A stretch of 7,814 bases of DNA from Bordetella parapertussis (GTDB lineage: Bacteria; Pseudomonadota; Gammaproteobacteria; Burkholderiales; SG8-39): the NCBI GenBank assembly GCA_945869935.1, contig CAMBSA010000067.1, forward strand, positions 1 through 7,814. The letters are read 5' to 3'. Position 1 is the stretch's first letter. Every line of letters starts with the position of its first letter. The notes under the pieces are model-generated. The model was not told the origin of the DNA, did no database searches, and saw nothing but the letters and a program-made list of their open reading frames with translations. The position numbers and the translations under genes are program-made. This document shows, one piece after another, positions 6,855 to 7,814 of this stretch.

Positions 6855-7607
6855 TCACGCTCCAGGGTTGGCCGCTCTCTTGTCGACCAGTTCCTGGGCC
6901 TTGCGAAAATCGAGCGTACCCTGGTAGATCGCACGTCCGGTGATCACACCGACCACGCCTTCGGGCTCGAGTTCGCACACTTTCTCGATATCCGCCAGGT
7001 CGTTGATACCGCCGCTCGCGATCACCGGAATCCGCAGCTTTTGCGCGAGTTTTTGCGTGGCCTCGATGTTGACACCCGTCAGCATGCCGTCCCTGCCGAT
7101 GTCGGTATAGATGATCGCTTCGACGCCGTAATCCTGGAACTTCATCCCGAGATCGATGACGTCGTGCCCGGTGAGCTTGGACCACCCTTCGACGGCCACC
7201 TTGCCATCCTTGGCATCCAGAGCCACGATGATGTGCCCCTGAAACGCCGTGCAGGCATCCTGCAGGAAGCCGGGATTCTTGACCGCAGCGGTGCCGATCA
7301 CGATGTACGAGACGCCCATGTCAAGGTAACGCTCGATTGTGTCGAGGTCACGGATGCCACCGCCTAGCTGCACGGGCAGCTTGTCCCCAAGCGATGCAAG
7401 GATCGCCTTGATATGCGGCTCGTTCTTGGGCTTGCCCGCCACGGCGCCATTCAGGTCAACGACGTGAAGACGCCGTGCTCCCTGTTCCAGCCAGAAATTG
7501 GCCATGGCGACCGGGTCTTCGGAAAATACGGTCGCGTCGTTCATGTCGCCCTGTTTGAGGCGAACACAATGACCGTCTTTGATATCTATTGCGGGAATGA
7601 TCAGCAT
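6855..7607 (-). CDS. hisA: ProFAR isomerase (phosphoribosylformimino-AICAR ribotide isomerase)
   Basis: 250-residue (beta/alpha)8 barrel for the fourth step of histidine synthesis: the Amadori rearrangement of ProFAR to PRFAR, which feeds HisF/HisH. The catalytic acid and base are D8 ([13 protein letters not shown]) and D131 ([15 protein letters not shown]). Phosphate-binding loops appear at QLGGGIRD (80-87) and IASGGIND (196-203). The length is normal. The start at 7607 gives the canonical [12 protein letters not shown]; longer in-frame starts would overlap hisH in another frame. No Shine-Dalgarno motif precedes the ATG, where the leader is C/T-rich. The paralogue HisF follows after 51 nt. 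Confidence 0.98.
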   Translation of the reverse strand: MLIIPAIDIKDGHCVRLKQGDMNDATVFSEDPVAMANFWLEQGARRLHVVDLNGAVAGKPKNEPHIKAILASLGDKLPVQLGGGIRDLDTIERYLDMGVSYIVIGTAAVKNPGFLQDACTAFQGHIIVALDAKDGKVAVEGWSKLTGHDVIDLGMKFQDYGVEAIIYTDIGRDGMLTGVNIEATQKLAQKLRIPVIASGGINDLADIEKVCELEPEGVVGVITGRAIYQGTLDFRKAQELVDKRAANPGA

Positions 7608-7641
7608 GGGACAGGGGGAGCGTTTAATGCCACGAGAGAGT

Positions 7642-7666
7642 GCGTGCCTGCGGGATCGCAGCACGC
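7642..7666 (-). other. Bulged 10-bp stem-loop in the hisH-hisA spacer
   Basis: In the transcript, GCGUG then CUGCG pairs with CGCAG then CACGC. There is one bulged G in the 3' arm (C7647 on the plus strand) and an AUCC loop. All ten pairs are Watson-Crick. It starts 8 nt after the hisH stop and ends 34 nt before the hisA ATG. No U-tract follows. It has the same 5+bulge+5 build as the stem-loop in the next spacer, with the bulge on the opposite arm. Confidence 0.55.
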
Positions 7667-7674
7667 CGGAAATT

Positions 7675-7814
7675 TCACGGAGTCCAGTCGACGAAATTTG
7701 CGAGCAACTTGAGGCCTGAGTGTTGGCTTTTTTCCGGGTGAAACTGAACGGCAAAGATATTATCCCGCGCAATCGCACAGGTAAAGGGAAAACCATACAT
7801 CGAAATGCCCGCCA
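7675..7814 (-). CDS. hisH: Imidazole glycerol phosphate synthase, glutamine amidotransferase subunit HisH (partial, C-terminal 45 residues)
   Basis: C-terminal end of the class I glutamine amidotransferase that supplies ammonia to HisF. The frame enters from the window edge and ends at TGA (7675-7677). The visible part contains [10 protein letters not shown], which holds the His and Glu of the Cys-His-Glu triad, then [12 protein letters not shown], a typical HisH ending. The nucleophilic cysteine lies outside the window. The hisA gene follows after 67 nt in the same direction, in the usual HAF order. Confidence 0.95.
   Translation of the reverse strand, partial: AGISMYGFPFTCAIARDNIFAVQFHPEKSQHSGLKLLANFVDWTP

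Noticed and set aside
7608..7796. N-terminal extension of HisA from 7796
   Set aside because: It would overlap the hisH 3' end in another frame and precede the canonical MLIIPAID start.

Overview
This is a housekeeping stretch of a proteobacterial chromosome, most likely betaproteobacterial. The evidence is the gene content and order: a his operon that runs on through a HIT-family gene into tatABC, then a DegS/AlgW-type protease, a NIF3-family gene and the petAB genes of the cytochrome bc1 complex. Family resemblance and synteny are from memory, not from a search. All intact genes have complete reading frames and conserved active sites. I see no mobile element, tRNA, rRNA, CRISPR array or phage gene.

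Layout from left to right. Positions 1-1036 (minus strand) hold the start of cytochrome b (petB, cut by the window edge) and the complete Rieske protein (petA). A good sigma70-type promoter and a 34-bp nested dyad lie upstream of petA. Positions 1205-1951 (minus) hold a NIF3-family protein. Across an 86-bp divergent spacer, 2038-3201 (plus) encodes a membrane-anchored HtrA protease with one PDZ domain. It converges on 3293-7814 (minus), whose transcription order is hisH (partial), hisA, hisF, hisI, hisE, hinT, tatA, tatB, tatC.

How the genes work together. HisH, HisF, HisA, HisI and HisE catalyse consecutive middle steps of histidine synthesis. HisE and HisI are separate proteins here, not fused. 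TatABC is the twin-arginine translocase. The Rieske protein at the other end of the window carries an N-terminal twin arginine (R15-R16) and is a likely client, so the translocase and one likely respiratory substrate are near neighbours.

The window does not look like a new biological system. The points most worth a second look are small. HisF has about 12 extra residues in the loop after its second catalytic aspartate, and that coding segment contains an inverted repeat. Two matching bulged 10-bp stem-loops lie in the two his spacers, each starting 6-8 nt after a stop codon. Dyad structures occupy the petA upstream region and the NIF3/protease divergent spacer. hisE has a TTG start under a perfect Shine-Dalgarno sequence.
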